Shown here: in pieces, positions 17,969 to 28,105 of the stretch
How the letters are laid out: every line of letters starts with the position of its first letter
Numbering within the stretch: position 1 is the first letter of the stretch
NCBI GenBank assembly: GCA_023213195.1
Contig: CP096135.1
Span: 468,923-532,922 of the forward strand
Reading direction: 5' to 3'
Source of the DNA: Sphingobacteriales bacterium JAD_PAG50586_3
GTDB lineage: Bacteria; Bacteroidota; Bacteroidia; CAMBQF01
Length of the DNA stretch: 64,000 nt
Notes under the pieces: model-generated
Told to the model about the DNA's origin: nothing
Databases searched by the model: none
The model's input: the letters and a program-made list of their open reading frames with translations, nothing else
Position numbers and translations under genes: made by a program

Positions 17969-18469
17969 TTAGCCCTGTGCCAATATTTTGTTAATTATAG
18001 ATGAAGTAGAAAAGCCATTTACAAAAGGAATAACCTCTACCCTGCCGCCATTGGCCCTTACAACATCAGCACCCACAATAGTATCGGGGTTATAATCGCC
18101 ACCTTTTACCAGTACATCGGGCTTTAGTTGGGTAATAAGGTTGATAGGGGTTTCGTCGCTAAAAAGCACTACCGCATCAACAAAACCAAAGGCTGCGAGT
18201 ATTTCGGCACGGGTTTGCTCATCGTTTACCGGGCGGTTTGGGCCTTTTAGGGTTGATACAGAACTATCTGTATTTAGGCCAATAACCAACCTGTTGCTAA
18301 GGCTTGCCGCTTGTGCAAGGTACTCTATGTGCCCGCGGTGTATAATATCAAAACACCCGTTAGTAAACACAATGTTGTTGCCGCCAAAGCGCCATATATG
18401 GGCATAGCGGAGCAAAACATCAAGGTTAACTATCTTGCTCTTGAGTATTTGAAGCTTGTTTGCCACCAA
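17969..18469 (-). CDS. rfaE2: D-glycero-beta-D-manno-heptose 1-phosphate adenylyltransferase
   Basis: Activates heptose phosphate to ADP-heptose for lipopolysaccharide core. 166 residues, the stand-alone nucleotidyltransferase domain. [19 protein letters not shown] holds the HxGH motif; [24 protein letters not shown] and [25 protein letters not shown] are conserved lines. No ATG lies in reach of the family start, so initiation at TTG 18469 or GTG 18466 is likely. It overlaps the end of the upstream UPF0104 gene by about 40 bp, which suggests translational coupling. Confidence 0.9.
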   Translation of the reverse strand: MVANKLQILKSKIVNLDVLLRYAHIWRFGGNNIVFTNGCFDIIHRGHIEYLAQAASLSNRLVIGLNTDSSVSTLKGPNRPVNDEQTRAEILAAFGFVDAVVLFSDETPINLITQLKPDVLVKGGDYNPDTIVGADVVRANGGRVEVIPFVNGFSTSSIINKILAQG

Positions 18470-19447
18470 TAATTTTTTTAGGTAAAGTTAACACACTGGC
18501 AACCCCAACAATACACGTTGTTGCCACTTGCGATAAATGGAATACCGTAGCCAAAACAAGGCCTTGCTGGGCACTTAGGTTTATCAGCTTAAAGCCCTCT
18601 ACCACCGCTATATGGTAGGTACCTGCACCGCCCGGGGTTGGGGCTGCCATGCCAATGCTGCCCATAACAAAAAGAAACAACCCATCTACAATATCTAATG
18701 TTGAAACCAGCGGTATACCAAAAAGCATACGTACATCATACCAAAGTAAACTGTCCATAGCAGTAGGGTAAGTACTAAAAACTGGCCTATTTTTTTAAGA
18801 CGAAAAACGGCGGTAAGTCCCGAAGTAAAATCGGCTATAAAACCTTTAAGTTTTGCCCCAAAATTTGTTTTAGTAATAAGCAGGCGTATGCCTACAATTA
18901 TTGCTACAACACCAACAATAGCAATGCCTATAAACAAAGGATTTGAAGCCAGCTTGCCAATTTTTTCGCCCATTGGGTTAAAAAAGTTGGTTATAAGGTA
19001 CTGGCCCAGGGTTTCAATACGTAAAATAACAACCGTAACAATTAGTATCAGCAGGCATATTACATCTATAGCACGCTCTGCAACCACTGTGCCTATAAGG
19101 GTATTAAGGGGTATTTTATTTGTGCGGTTTAAAACAGTACAACGCAGTACTTCGCCCAAACGCGGAAAAGCCAAGTTGGCAAAATAGCCTATACCTACTG
19201 CTTTAGATGAGTTTAGTAACGTTGTTTTGTAACCTAGAGATTCTAGCAATAAATTCCAGCGCTTAGCGCGTATAACATAGCCTAGCAGCGCTACTGCCAT
19301 AGAAGCCATGATAAATACGTAATTAACCTGTTTGGCCGATTCTAATAGCTGCCCTAAATCCTGCCCGCGGAATATGTACCACAACAAACCTGCTGCTATG
19401 CCGGCAAATACAACGTACCTTAATACTGCAGCCAGAGTTTTATTCAA
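18426..19447 (-). CDS. UPF0104/YbhN-like integral membrane protein (frame shift at 18720-18724)
   Basis: Member of the family related to the membrane domain of lysylphosphatidylglycerol synthases. First part ([26 protein letters not shown]) carries [35 protein letters not shown], the diagnostic region. The second part, after the A5/T5 run at 18720-18724, gives [37 protein letters not shown], the other conserved block (PTPGGxGxxE/H). Restoring one base makes a single protein of about 340 residues with eight or so helices. It lies between panD and rfaE2 as in other Bacteroidota. Role in lipid or envelope transport is presumed. Confidence 0.85.
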
Positions 19448-19451
19448 GGGG

Positions 19452-19805
19452 CTATTTGTTTAATTTATTAGTATCGCTGTTGGGGAAACCAAGCCAAGGC
19501 TGAAAGGTTTTAGCCTCTTCAAAATCCATTATTGCATACGACATTATGATAAGCAAATCGCCCACCGCTACGCGCCGCGCTGCCGGGCCATTAAGGCATA
19601 TCATACCACTGCCACGTTCGCCTTTAATAACGTACGTTTCTAAACGCTCGCCATTGTTAATGTTTACCACCTGTACCTTTTCGCCCTCAATAAAGTTAAC
19701 GGCATCCATCAAGTCTTCGTCAACGGTTATGCTGCCTACGTAGTTAAGCTCGGCTTGTGTTACACGTACACGGTGTAATTTAGATTTTAATACTTCTATC
19801 TGCAT
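19452..19805 (-). CDS. panD: Aspartate 1-decarboxylase
   Basis: Makes beta-alanine for pantothenate. 117 residues; self-cleavage site Gly-Ser in [15 protein letters not shown] (residues 22-25) generates the pyruvoyl group. [12 protein letters not shown] and [24 protein letters not shown] are conserved. It is usually next to panC in Bacteroidota; here an MBOAT/SGNH pair on the other strand separates them. The UPF0104 gene begins 4 bp after its stop. Confidence 0.94.
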   Translation of the reverse strand: MQIEVLKSKLHRVRVTQAELNYVGSITVDEDLMDAVNFIEGEKVQVVNINNGERLETYVIKGERGSGMICLNGPAARRVAVGDLLIIMSYAIMDFEEAKTFQPWLGFPNSDTNKLNK

Positions 19806-19879
19806 TGTGGTACAAAGTTAGGCAATCAATTATAAATGGCAATGGTATTTCAACCGCCCCGCCAATAGTGGCAAACTGC

Positions 19880-19887
19880 TATATTTG
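19880..19887 (+). promoter_or_regulatory. -7 promoter box before MBOAT gene, leaderless layout
   Basis: TATATTTG ends 6 bp before the ATG at 19894, leaving virtually no room for a 5' untranslated region. Confidence 0.6.
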
Positions 19888-19893
19888 CAGCTT

Positions 19894-21300
19894 ATGTTGT
19901 TTAACTCGCTACATTTTTTAGTGTTTTTGCCCGTTGTGCTGGTGTTGTATTACCTACTAAAACACCAATACCGCTGGGTATTGCTATTTGTTGCCAGCAG
20001 TTATTTCTATTCGGTTTTTTATCCCCCTTACCTGCTAATACTTTATGCCATTATTTTGGTTGATTATTCTGCCGGACTTGGCATGGAGCGCACAACAGGG
20101 TTTCCAAGAAAATTAATTTTGCTGGTAAGCATTGTAGCCAACATTGGGCTGCTTAGCTATTTTAAGTACTACAACTTTTTTATAGATGCTGCTAACGATA
20201 CGTATGCCGCATTAGGTTGGGAGGGCAACTTTAAACACCTGGCAATCATACTGCCCATAGGCCTTTCGTTCCATACATTCCAGTCGCTTAGCTATACCAT
20301 AGAGGTGTATTGGAAACGCCAGAAAGCCGAGCGCCACATTGGGTACTTTGCCAATTATGTATTGTTCTTCCCCCAAATGGTAGCAGGGCCTATAGAGCGA
20401 TATGCATCGTTAGGGGAACAGTTGCATATAAAGCAGGTGCTTAATTATGATAATATTGCCAATGGGCTTAGATTGATATTATACGGCCTATTTATAAAAA
20501 TGTGTGTGGCAGATAATCTTGCACCACTGGCAAACCAACTGTACAGCAACCCCGGCAATGTTACCACAGCTTCTACATGGATAGGCCTGGTAGCATTTGC
20601 CATACAGATATATGCCGATTTTTATGGCTACTCTACTATTGCCATAGGCGCGGGGCGGTGTATGGGCATTAAAATGATGGACAACTTTAGGCAGCCATAT
20701 TTTGCAACGGGCATACAAAGCTTTTGGCAGCGTTGGCATATATCGTTAAGCACCTGGTTCCGCGATTATGTGTACATACCTCTTGGTGGCAGCCGCGTTA
20801 GTACCGCCCGTTGGATGCTGAATATACTGGCCGTATTTGCCCTTAGCGGTTTTTGGCATGGTGCTAACTATACTTTTATAATTTGGGGCTTAGCGCATGC
20901 AACGCTCTACTTTATTGAATACTTTTTGCATAAAACACCTTTGCTGCCGTTTACCAAAACCTTTAGTGGCAGGGCTATTGGTGGTGTTATTACTTTTACT
21001 GCGGTTACGCTGGTGTGGGTATTTTTCAGGGCGGCAGATATGACACAGGCTAAGCTGGTTTTTGAAAGCGCCTTTGGTATTGCACAAACCGCCGAAGTAA
21101 TAATAGAACCAACCCTTTGGCAACTATTGCCTGTGGCTGTTTTTATTGTTTTTGAAGCATTGATATATGGCAAACGCTTTGAAGAATGGGCCGGAAGCTA
21201 TTCAGTAGCTATACGCTGGAGTACCTACGCCATACTGGCTTTTTGCATAGTTCTGTTTAGCGGTATACAAACGTATCCTTTTATATACTTTCAATTTTAA
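19894..21300 (+). CDS. MBOAT family O-acyltransferase (AlgI-like)
   Basis: 468 residues with about ten membrane segments. MVAGPIERYASL, FADFYGYSTIAIGAGRCMG-type line, and SFWQRWHISLSTWFRDYVYIPLGGS (catalytic-region His) followed by SGFWHGANYTFIIWG (the invariant MBOAT histidine) are all present. Such proteins move acetyl groups across the membrane onto exopolysaccharide, together with an SGNH partner; that partner follows 4 bp downstream. ATG at 19894 fits family starts (MLFNSLHFLVFLP); an upstream TTG at 19885 lies inside the promoter box. Confidence 0.93.
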   Translation: MLFNSLHFLVFLPVVLVLYYLLKHQYRWVLLFVASSYFYSVFYPPYLLILYAIILVDYSAGLGMERTTGFPRKLILLVSIVANIGLLSYFKYYNFFIDAANDTYAALGWEGNFKHLAIILPIGLSFHTFQSLSYTIEVYWKRQKAERHIGYFANYVLFFPQMVAGPIERYASLGEQLHIKQVLNYDNIANGLRLILYGLFIKMCVADNLAPLANQLYSNPGNVTTASTWIGLVAFAIQIYADFYGYSTIAIGAGRCMGIKMMDNFRQPYFATGIQSFWQRWHISLSTWFRDYVYIPLGGSRVSTARWMLNILAVFALSGFWHGANYTFIIWGLAHATLYFIEYFLHKTPLLPFTKTFSGRAIGGVITFTAVTLVWVFFRAADMTQAKLVFESAFGIAQTAEVIIEPTLWQLLPVAVFIVFEALIYGKRFEEWAGSYSVAIRWSTYAILAFCIVLFSGIQTYPFIYFQF

Positions 21301-21304
21301 GGGG

Positions 21305-22344
21305 ATGTGGAAACTGCTATATAAACTGGGGTTGGCTGCTGTTTTACTGATAGTAGTTATGGCTATTGCAAACCCTATATACACACGCTACTTCTTTAAA
21401 AAAGATGTGGGAGAGGCAAAAGGGCAAATACTGTTTGATTTAGACAGCCTGCAACACGTATGCGATGTGCTATACTTTGGCGAATCATCAGACTTTAGCT
21501 ATTTAGAAAGCGATACCTGCCACTATAGCATTAGCGAGATGATAGACACCTTATCATCTAAAAAAGTGGGGCGCCTTTCTACGCATGCCCAACATGCCGG
21601 TAGCTACCTGCAATTAATCAAATACATTAAGCCCGATAGCCGTGTAAAAACCATTGTTGTTACGCTTAATATGCGCTCTTTCAACGCCGGTTGGATATAC
21701 TCTAAACTGGAAACACCACTAATGAAAACCAATGTGTTTTATCAAACATATCCGCCCATTTTACGCCGCATACAGGTAGCGCTTAATGGGTATGATAATA
21801 CGCCGGATGAGTTCCGCCAGAAAAAGATGAAATGGCACATGGCGCATGATAAAATAAACGTGCCCGATACGTTTAGGTATAAAAATATAACCGATTGGGA
21901 CTTTGATGTGGGCAACAACAATGCCTATGGGTATTACAACCCCGATAGTAGCTGGAATGGCTCGAAAATAGAGCTTGCCTGCCACTTTATTAAAACATAT
22001 GCTTTTAGTATTGATGTAGAAAAAACCCACGTATTGCCGACTTTGATAACATTGTGAAAGAGGCTAAAAAGAAGAATATAAATGTGGTATTTAACTTATT
22101 AGCAGAAAACACCCAGTATGCCGACTCTTTAGTAGGCCCTGTATTGGTTAATTTGATGAGGGAAAACCGCGATTTACTTATTAAGCGCTATACCGCTCAA
22201 GGCGCAATAGTGGTAGATAACCTGGAACTTGTAAACGGCCACGACTATATAGACCAAAACTGGACTACCGAGCATTACAACCAAACAGGGCGCTGGATTA
22301 TAGCCCGCAACGTTGTTACTACTGCCGATAAATGGCTTAAATAA
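21305..22344 (+). CDS. SGNH-type partner of the MBOAT acyltransferase (frame shift at 22020-22025)
   Basis: One N-terminal membrane anchor (LAAVLLIVVMAIANPIYT), then an exported domain. Block-I-like VCDVLYFGESSDFSYL has the GESS serine in place of GDS; the C-terminal catalytic Asp/His would be in NGHDYIDQNWTTEHYNQTGRW. The two halves are in different frames; one A missing from A6 at 22020-22025 joins ..DVEKNPRI to ADFDNIVKEAKKKNINVVF. Total about 346 residues. It abuts panC tail to tail with no spacer. Likely transfers acyl groups to a surface polysaccharide. Confidence 0.8.
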
Positions 22345-23175
22345 CTATTGGGCCGCCATATTATCAATCAGCCTCACATCGCCTACGTAAGCGGCAATAA
22401 ACATGCGGCTGTCGCTGTTTACTTTATCTACCACCTGCAAGCTATTACCATCGGCTATTTCAAAGTATTCAAGCCTAATACCCGGCACCATAGCAAACTC
22501 GCCTTCAACCCATAGTTTTAGCTGTTTAGCATCAGTAATATTATGCTCTTTGGCACTATTTAATATGCGGGGAATGTTAGATGAAATAACCCTTTCATCG
22601 TCGCTAAGCCTGCGGTTGCGGCTAGACATAGCCAACCCGTCCGATTCTCTTAATGTATCGCAAGCCACTACTTCTAACGCCGGAAAATGCTTTGCCGCCA
22701 TGTGGCGCACAAGGGCCAGTTGCTGGTAATCCTTCTCGCCAAAAAAAGCTTTGTTAGGGTTAACAATATCAAATAACCTGAATACAACATTGGCCATACC
22801 CTGAAAATGCCCCGGGCGAAAGTAGCCCTCCATACTAGAGTCTAAACCGGCAAAATCAAAGGTTTGCATGGTATAGCCGTTATATACCTCTGCCGGTGTT
22901 TCGGGGGCATACAGTATATGGCAACCCGCGCGTTCCAACATGGTACGGTCGTCGGCAATAGTGCGGGGATATTTATCAAAATCGGCAGTATTGTTAAACT
23001 GTGTAGGGTTAACAAATATGCTGGCTACTGTTATGTCGGTTTCGGCAATAGAACGTTCTATAAGCGATAGGTGGCCTACGTGCAAAGCGCCCATAGTGGG
23101 TACAAACCCTATTGTTTTACCTTGCAAGCCCTGTAGGTAGTTTTGCAGGGCTATTGTTGTTGTAAATGTATGCAT
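22345..23175 (-). CDS. panC: Pantothenate synthetase
   Basis: Condenses pantoate and beta-alanine using ATP. 276 residues; PTMGALHVGHLSLI holds the HIGH-type motif, FVNPTQFN and EKDYQQL bind substrates, and MSSRNRRLS is the KMSKS-equivalent. Start at 23175 gives MHTFTTTIALQNYL, standard. It shares the pantothenate pathway with panD at 19452-19805 but is no longer adjacent. Confidence 0.95.
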   Translation of the reverse strand: MHTFTTTIALQNYLQGLQGKTIGFVPTMGALHVGHLSLIERSIAETDITVASIFVNPTQFNNTADFDKYPRTIADDRTMLERAGCHILYAPETPAEVYNGYTMQTFDFAGLDSSMEGYFRPGHFQGMANVVFRLFDIVNPNKAFFGEKDYQQLALVRHMAAKHFPALEVVACDTLRESDGLAMSSRNRRLSDDERVISSNIPRILNSAKEHNITDAKQLKLWVEGEFAMVPGIRLEYFEIADGNSLQVVDKVNSDSRMFIAAYVGDVRLIDNMAAQ

Positions 23176-23258
23176 GCAATGCTGTTGTGCCCTTTAGCGG
23201 GTGCGACAAATATAGGATTTCAATTGAAGTAGAAAAGAAAGTGGGAAAAAGAATGGCA

Positions 23259-24740
23259 TTAACCCTTGTTTAGAAACAGCCCTAATACCTGCTTAATATT
23301 AACCAAGCCCGTAGCAAATACTAACACACCCGAACCGGCAACAGCTATACCCATATTAAAAATCCACTGCGTGGTAAGCTCTTTAGAGTAGTACGTTAAC
23401 ACACCTACAGCTCCCGTAAATAAAGCAAAGCGTATAAGCAAACCGTAGTTAATCTTCATTTTAAAAATGTACACCGCCATAAGCACCTGCACAGCGGCTA
23501 ATACAAACTGGGTTATTAAACTGGCCTTTGCCGACCCATACGCATATTCAGTAGGTATCAAATACCAGTTAAGGCCCAGGTTTAAAACAATACCAAAGAG
23601 CGCCATGGTGTTTAGCTGTTTAAGGCTGCCGTTGGCAGTAAGCAGGGTGCCAAATATATAGGTTGATGCAAAGGCCGCGAAGCAAAGCATAAGTACGCGG
23701 AATATGGCTGCTGCCTCTACCAGGTAGGCCGGGTGTTTTATAAATAAATCGGCATAGAGCATATTCATTACCTCGTGGCTATAGAAAAAGCAAACCGATG
23801 CTACTACTACCGCGGGGGCCAGCAGCAACATGCTCGATATTTTTACCAGTTCCTCAATATTCTCTTTATGCTTAATCATACGGGCAAACATGGGCAGTAG
23901 TATGGCCGCCAGCAGGTAGGCTATCATATTGGCAGCATCTAAAAGCCTATACGATGACGCATAAATACCCGACTGAACATCGCCGCTAAATTCGCCATCG
24001 CCTGCCGGTAAAAGACGTTCTATCATTACCGCGTCAAGGCGGTTGTAAAAGGTCATTAGTAGTACCAACACCGCAAAAGGGAAGCTTTTGCGTAGTATCA
24101 TATAAAAGAAAGGCACATTCCACCTCAACCTTTTAAACGATGCTTTGCGCATTACTATTATAAAGGTTATGATAGCCGTAATAACATAGCAGGCTGTTTG
24201 TATACCTACAAACCACTCTATATTAAACTGGTCGGCGGTGTTCTCATTCCATAAAAATATGCCGCAGAAGAGTATCATCAGCATACGGTCCAGTACAGAT
24301 ATAACACTGTCTGTTTTAAACAAGTGTAGGCCCGCCAGGTTAGAGCGCAGGTAAAGTATAAAGTAGTTAAGGAACATGTTTACCCCCAACACGCCAAGTA
24401 AACCTAGTTCGTAGCCACGGTAGCCCAGTAGCAGGGCGGCGCTCATCATCACTACAAAGTAGCACACCATTAATATGCCCTTTATAAGTAGTATGCTGCT
24501 AAGGTGCTTATTAAGCAGGTGGTTGTTTTGGGCTATGTTCTTATTGTTGAAGTTGGTAATGCCAAAATCCAGTATAATATTAAACAGGATGGTAACATTA
24601 AAAAGGGCATAGTACATGCCATAATCTGCCGGGCCAACCTTAACCTGCACTATACGGTCTATACCCAATAGCCAAAACGGCTTAATCAGCAGATTAAGGA
24701 ATATAAGTATAGCCGCGTTGGTAAGGAATTTTTTATGCAT
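23259..24740 (-). CDS. Polysaccharide/oligosaccharide flippase-like protein (MATE/PST superfamily)
   Basis: About 493 residues with 12-14 membrane segments from MHKKFLTNAAILIFLNLLIKPFWLLGIDR. The layout (N-terminal FLNLLIKPFW, NRLDAVMIERLLP, YRLLDAANMIAYLLAAILLPMFAR) matches Bacteroidota polysaccharide biosynthesis exporters. The reading frame stays open to 24953, but the Met at 24740 matches the family start; the upstream part overlaps the padR promoter region. Likely moves lipid-linked sugars across the inner membrane. No glycosyltransferases are nearby. Confidence 0.82.
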   Translation of the reverse strand: MHKKFLTNAAILIFLNLLIKPFWLLGIDRIVQVKVGPADYGMYYALFNVTILFNIILDFGITNFNNKNIAQNNHLLNKHLSSILLIKGILMVCYFVVMMSAALLLGYRGYELGLLGVLGVNMFLNYFILYLRSNLAGLHLFKTDSVISVLDRMLMILFCGIFLWNENTADQFNIEWFVGIQTACYVITAIITFIIVMRKASFKRLRWNVPFFYMILRKSFPFAVLVLLMTFYNRLDAVMIERLLPAGDGEFSGDVQSGIYASSYRLLDAANMIAYLLAAILLPMFARMIKHKENIEELVKISSMLLLAPAVVVASVCFFYSHEVMNMLYADLFIKHPAYLVEAAAIFRVLMLCFAAFASTYIFGTLLTANGSLKQLNTMALFGIVLNLGLNWYLIPTEYAYGSAKASLITQFVLAAVQVLMAVYIFKMKINYGLLIRFALFTGAVGVLTYYSKELTTQWIFNMGIAVAGSGVLVFATGLVNIKQVLGLFLNKG

Positions 24741-24879
24741 GTACCCAAAAACCAACCGCAAAGGTAGTTTTTCAGCCAAAATATGGCCTAAAAACTTTAA
24801 ATGACAACCAATCAGCACTATAAGCCCAAACTTTTTATCCCACAGTACCAATTCTTTACAAAGTATCTTGAATAAAAAC

Positions 24880-24902
24880 AGTACTATGTATTGCATAGTA
24901 CT
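24880..24902 (+). promoter_or_regulatory. Perfect inverted repeat, probable PadR operator
   Basis: AGTACTATG, five-base spacer, CATAGTACT: a perfect 9+9 repeat. It sits 13 bp before the TATCTTTG -7 box at 24915-24922 and 25 bp before the padR start, where a repressor would block the promoter. PadR regulators generally bind such dyads and control themselves. Confidence 0.7.
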
Positions 24903-24914
24903 AAAATTTATACA

Positions 24915-24922
24915 TATCTTTG
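24915..24922 (+). promoter_or_regulatory. -7 promoter box of padR, leaderless layout
   Basis: TATCTTTG ends 4 bp before the ATG at 24927. Confidence 0.6.
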
Positions 24923-24926
24923 CCTT

Positions 24927-25257
24927 ATGAACATAGAAAACACCAAAGCACAAATGCGCAAAGGCTTGCTGGAACTGCTGGTTTTAGCGGTATTGCGCAA
25001 AGAGGAGGAAGCCTATGTCAACATCATTTTAGAAAAGCTGAAAGAAAGAGAGATAATTGTAGTAGAAGGTACCATCTACCCTCTTTTAACTAAGGCTTAA
25101 AAATGAAGGCTACATTAAACACCGTTGGGTAGAGTCTACCGAAGGGCCTCCGAGAAAGTACTACCAACTTACCGATGAAGGTAAAACCATGTTAGACCAG
25201 CTTAAACAAGCCTGGGACGACATATCTAAAACAGTAACACAAATTTTAAACGACTAA
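24927..25257 (+). CDS. PadR family transcriptional regulator (frame shift near 25092)
   Basis: About 109 residues: MNIENTKAQMRKGLLELLVLAVLRKEEEAY, then EGTIYPLLTRLKNEGYIKHRWVEST and PPRKYYQLTDEGKTMLDQL, the winged-helix signature of PadR (PRKYYxLTxxG). As written the frame stops at 25100; dropping one A at 25092-25093 restores LLTRLKNEG. Start at 24927 fits the family. The PspC gene follows 12 bp later, the usual Bacteroidota pairing in which PadR senses envelope or drug stress and represses the pair. Confidence 0.88.
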
Positions 25258-25269
25258 AAAACCCTCAAA

Positions 25270-26907
25270 ATGAACAAGACCGTAAATATTAACCTGGGCG
25301 GTTTACCATTTATACTAGATGAACCCGCTTACGATAAGTTGCATGCTTACCTGCAAACCCTGCAGCGCCACTTTGCAACTACAGAGGGTGCAGGCCACGA
25401 AGAAATTATGGCTGATATAGAAGCCCGTGTGGCCGAAATACTTACTATGAAACACTCGGGCAATAAGAAAATAGTAACCATGGCCGATGTGGACGAAGTT
25501 ATTACCATTATTGGCAAGCCCGAAGAAATGGGTGCCGAAAATGGCGATGCCGGTAGCACAGGCAATAGCACATACACAAGTAACGATACGTTCTTTCGCC
25601 GCCGCCTGTACCGAGATGATGACCATTCTACCATAGGTGGTGTATGTCAGGCATTGGTGCCTACTTTGGTATAGACCCTGTGTGGTTACGCATTGCCTTT
25701 GCCATAGCCATATTGGTATTTGGTAGCGGTATTATGCTTTACATTATTCTTTGGGCTGTTATACCCGCGGCAAAAACCCCTGCTGAAAAGCTGGAAATGC
25801 GCGGCGACAGATACGACCTTGACAGCATAAAACGCTCTTTTAAAGAAGAAGGAGAACGCTTTGGCAAACGCGTTAGCGATTGGGGCGATGAGATGAACAA
25901 AAAGCAAAATTTTAAGCGCGCAGGCAGGGATTTTGTAGACTCGCTAACACCTACCGCAAGACGCGCCGCCAACCTTATTACCAAAGTATTTCTTTCTATA
26001 GCCTTATTTTTTGTTACCCTGCTTTTGGTAGCAATGGCTGTATTTATATTTTCTGATACCTCATCGTTCCACTTTGGTGGCGATATGCCATTTGAAACCT
26101 CTATTTACGAAATGGCAGCTATGGTTACTGATAGCAATGGCGAAACCAATTTGCTTATCCTGGGCCTTGCATTAACCGTGCTTGTTCCATTATGTGCACT
26201 GTTGTTTAACATTATACTTAAACTGTTTGGCGTGCACAGGTACTTTAAAGCATTGGGCATAGCAACCATGGTAGTATTTTGGGCCGGTGTACTTATTTGC
26301 TGCTTAGAAACCTACCGAATTTTTCAGCGGTTTGACGAGAAAGGAAGTGTAGCAGAACGCGTAGAAATACCCCAGCCTAAAGGCGACACCCTGGTTTTAG
26401 AAAGCCGCATACCTGCTGCGGGCATAGATATGTCAGAGATTGAGTTTTTTGATAATACAGAATACCTTGGCAGCAACAGGCCTATAACCCTGTGGCCAGA
26501 AGCCCGCATTAACATACAACCTAGCACAAATGATAAGTTTGCTATTAAGCTGGTACGCATGAGCCGGGGCAAAAACAGTGGCTATAGCCGAATTGCTTGC
26601 CAAAGACATACAACTGGCTTACGAAGTAAAAGACTCTAGCCGGTTAATTATAGAACAGTATGCAACGCTACCGCCAAATTCACTGTTCCGTGGGCAACGT
26701 GTTACTGCGGTGGTGTATGTACCCAAAGGCAAATACATATCTTTAGATAATAGTGTAGAGAATATCTCTGTAACATCAAAACATAAAAAGCCTGAAGATC
26801 TTACAAACCGGGTTTTAAAGATGGACAGTACCGGAAAGCTAAACTGCCTTACCTGCCCTAAAGATGGCGACGAGCGTGGCCCCGATGAACACGATTTTGA
26901 CTATTAG
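25270..26907 (+). CDS. PspC-domain membrane protein (two frame shifts)
   Basis: N-terminal cytoplasmic part (MNKTVNINLGGLPFILDEPAYDKLHAYL..) is the helical region typical of Bacteroidota PspC proteins. The PspC domain IGGVCSGIGAYFGIDPVWLRIAFAI follows, but needs one base near 25645-25648. Then come four or more membrane helices, and an exterior domain that resumes after an extra A in A5 at 26571-26575 (RGKTVAIAELLAKDIQLAYEV). Total about 545 residues, ending DEHDFDY. Cotranscribed with padR. Envelope-stress role inferred from the family. Confidence 0.85.
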
Positions 26908-26978
26908 TAAACAGATGATAGGTTAAACCCCATTACGGTCTTGGAATTGACTTAAGCGAGTAACAGTTTCCAGAAAAG

Positions 26979-27005
26979 CCCCGGTAGTAATGCCGGGGTT
27001 TGGGG
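26979..27005 (+). terminator. Hairpin terminator after the PspC gene
   Basis: Stem CCCCGG / CCGGGG with an 8-base loop, followed by TTTGGGGTTTT. Confidence 0.65.
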
Positions 27006-27159
27006 TTTTATAACACTACCTGCAACCTATTGCCAACCTTTACGTAATTTGCAGCAAATTTAATCTCCCTTTAAATAAAGCTTACAGTGCTGACCGTAGC
27101 GTCAGTAGGAGTACCCGAATGTAATGAGGGGAGGGATTTTTAATCAAGAACAAAAGATT

Positions 27160-27750
27160 ATGCGCAAGCTGTTATTACTCCTTTTAATTGTACCACTACT
27201 TACCGCCTGCGGCCCTGCCGACGACGATGCTGATATCTACACCCCAAAGCCACAGGGTTACTTTCGTATAGACTTGCCTAAGCGCACCTATAGCCGCTAT
27301 GCAGCAGACTGCCCTTATAGTTTTGAATACCCCAACACGGCTAATATTATGACCGATGCAAGCGCTAAGGCCGAGCCCTGTTGGTTGAATATTGATTACC
27401 CCGATTTGCGCGCCCGCATATACCTAAGCTACAAAAAGGTTGATGGTAAAGAGTCGGTTACAAAGCTGCTTAACGATACCCGCACCCTTGTATACAAGCA
27501 CACCATTAAGGCCGATGATATACAGGAAAAAGCTTTTATCGACGATAAGAAAAAGGTATATGGCAACATGTACGAGATTGGTGGCGATGCTGCATCGTCA
27601 GTTCAGTTTTTTGTTACCGATAGTACCAACCATTTTTTACGCGGGGCTTTGTACTTTAATTGCGCACCCAATGCCGATTCGCTATCGCCCGTTATCAGTT
27701 ATATTAAAGAAGATGTAGCTAAATTGATGGAAACTATGGAGTGGAAATAA
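27160..27750 (+). CDS. gldD: Gliding motility lipoprotein GldD
   Basis: 197 residues from MRKLLLLLLIVPLLTACG, a lipoprotein signal with lipobox LTAC. YTPKPQGYFRIDLPKRTYSRY is the hallmark GldD opening; PCWLNIDYPDLRARIYLSYKKV and LRGALYFNC are conserved too. GldD is needed for gliding in Flavobacterium, but homologues occur widely in non-gliding Bacteroidota. The frame extends upstream to 27124, but Met 27160 starts the signal peptide. Convergent overlap of 17 bp with the next gene. Confidence 0.9.
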   Translation: MRKLLLLLLIVPLLTACGPADDDADIYTPKPQGYFRIDLPKRTYSRYAADCPYSFEYPNTANIMTDASAKAEPCWLNIDYPDLRARIYLSYKKVDGKESVTKLLNDTRTLVYKHTIKADDIQEKAFIDDKKKVYGNMYEIGGDAASSVQFFVTDSTNHFLRGALYFNCAPNADSLSPVISYIKEDVAKLMETMEWK

Positions 27751-28105
27751 AATTGCCATGAACAGCTTGCGTAGCTGCCCATACGATAGCCCAAATAAGG
27801 CCTAAGGTTATTATAGTATAAACTATAAATAGTGCCGCTTTTGTTTCTACCAAAGGTGTAAACCAGCCCCAATCATCACCCTCTCTAGGCAAAAGCTTAT
27901 ATTTGGTTAATAGTTTTATTGCTTGGCTTGCCACCAGGTAATGCACATATAAATCAACCATAGGTCCATGGGGTTCGCCGTTTTCTTCTTCAAAAGCAGG
28001 CTTTATTTCAGAATCAATTTCGTGTTTAAGTAATAGCTCTTTTATAGCCGGATAATCAACCTTATCTATTGCAGCAATAATGGTATATGAATCTCTGGTA
28101 CCCAT
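27734..28105 (-). CDS. Hypothetical membrane protein with N-terminal DUF2007-like domain
   Basis: 123 residues. The soluble start MGTRDSYTIIAAIDKVDYPAIKELLLKHEI resembles the small alpha/beta domain of the next gene; one or two membrane helices follow at residues 88-110 (AALFIVYTIITLGLIWAIVWAA). Its ATG overlaps the stop of the gene at 28105-28578 by one base, so the two are coupled. Function unknown. Confidence 0.6.
   Translation of the reverse strand: MGTRDSYTIIAAIDKVDYPAIKELLLKHEIDSEIKPAFEEENGEPHGPMVDLYVHYLVASQAIKLLTKYKLLPREGDDWGWFTPLVETKAALFIVYTIITLGLIWAIVWAATQAVHGNFISTP

Noticed and set aside
24741..24953. N-terminal extension of the flippase gene to 24953
   Set aside because: It would cover the padR operator and promoter, and Met 24740 matches the usual family start.
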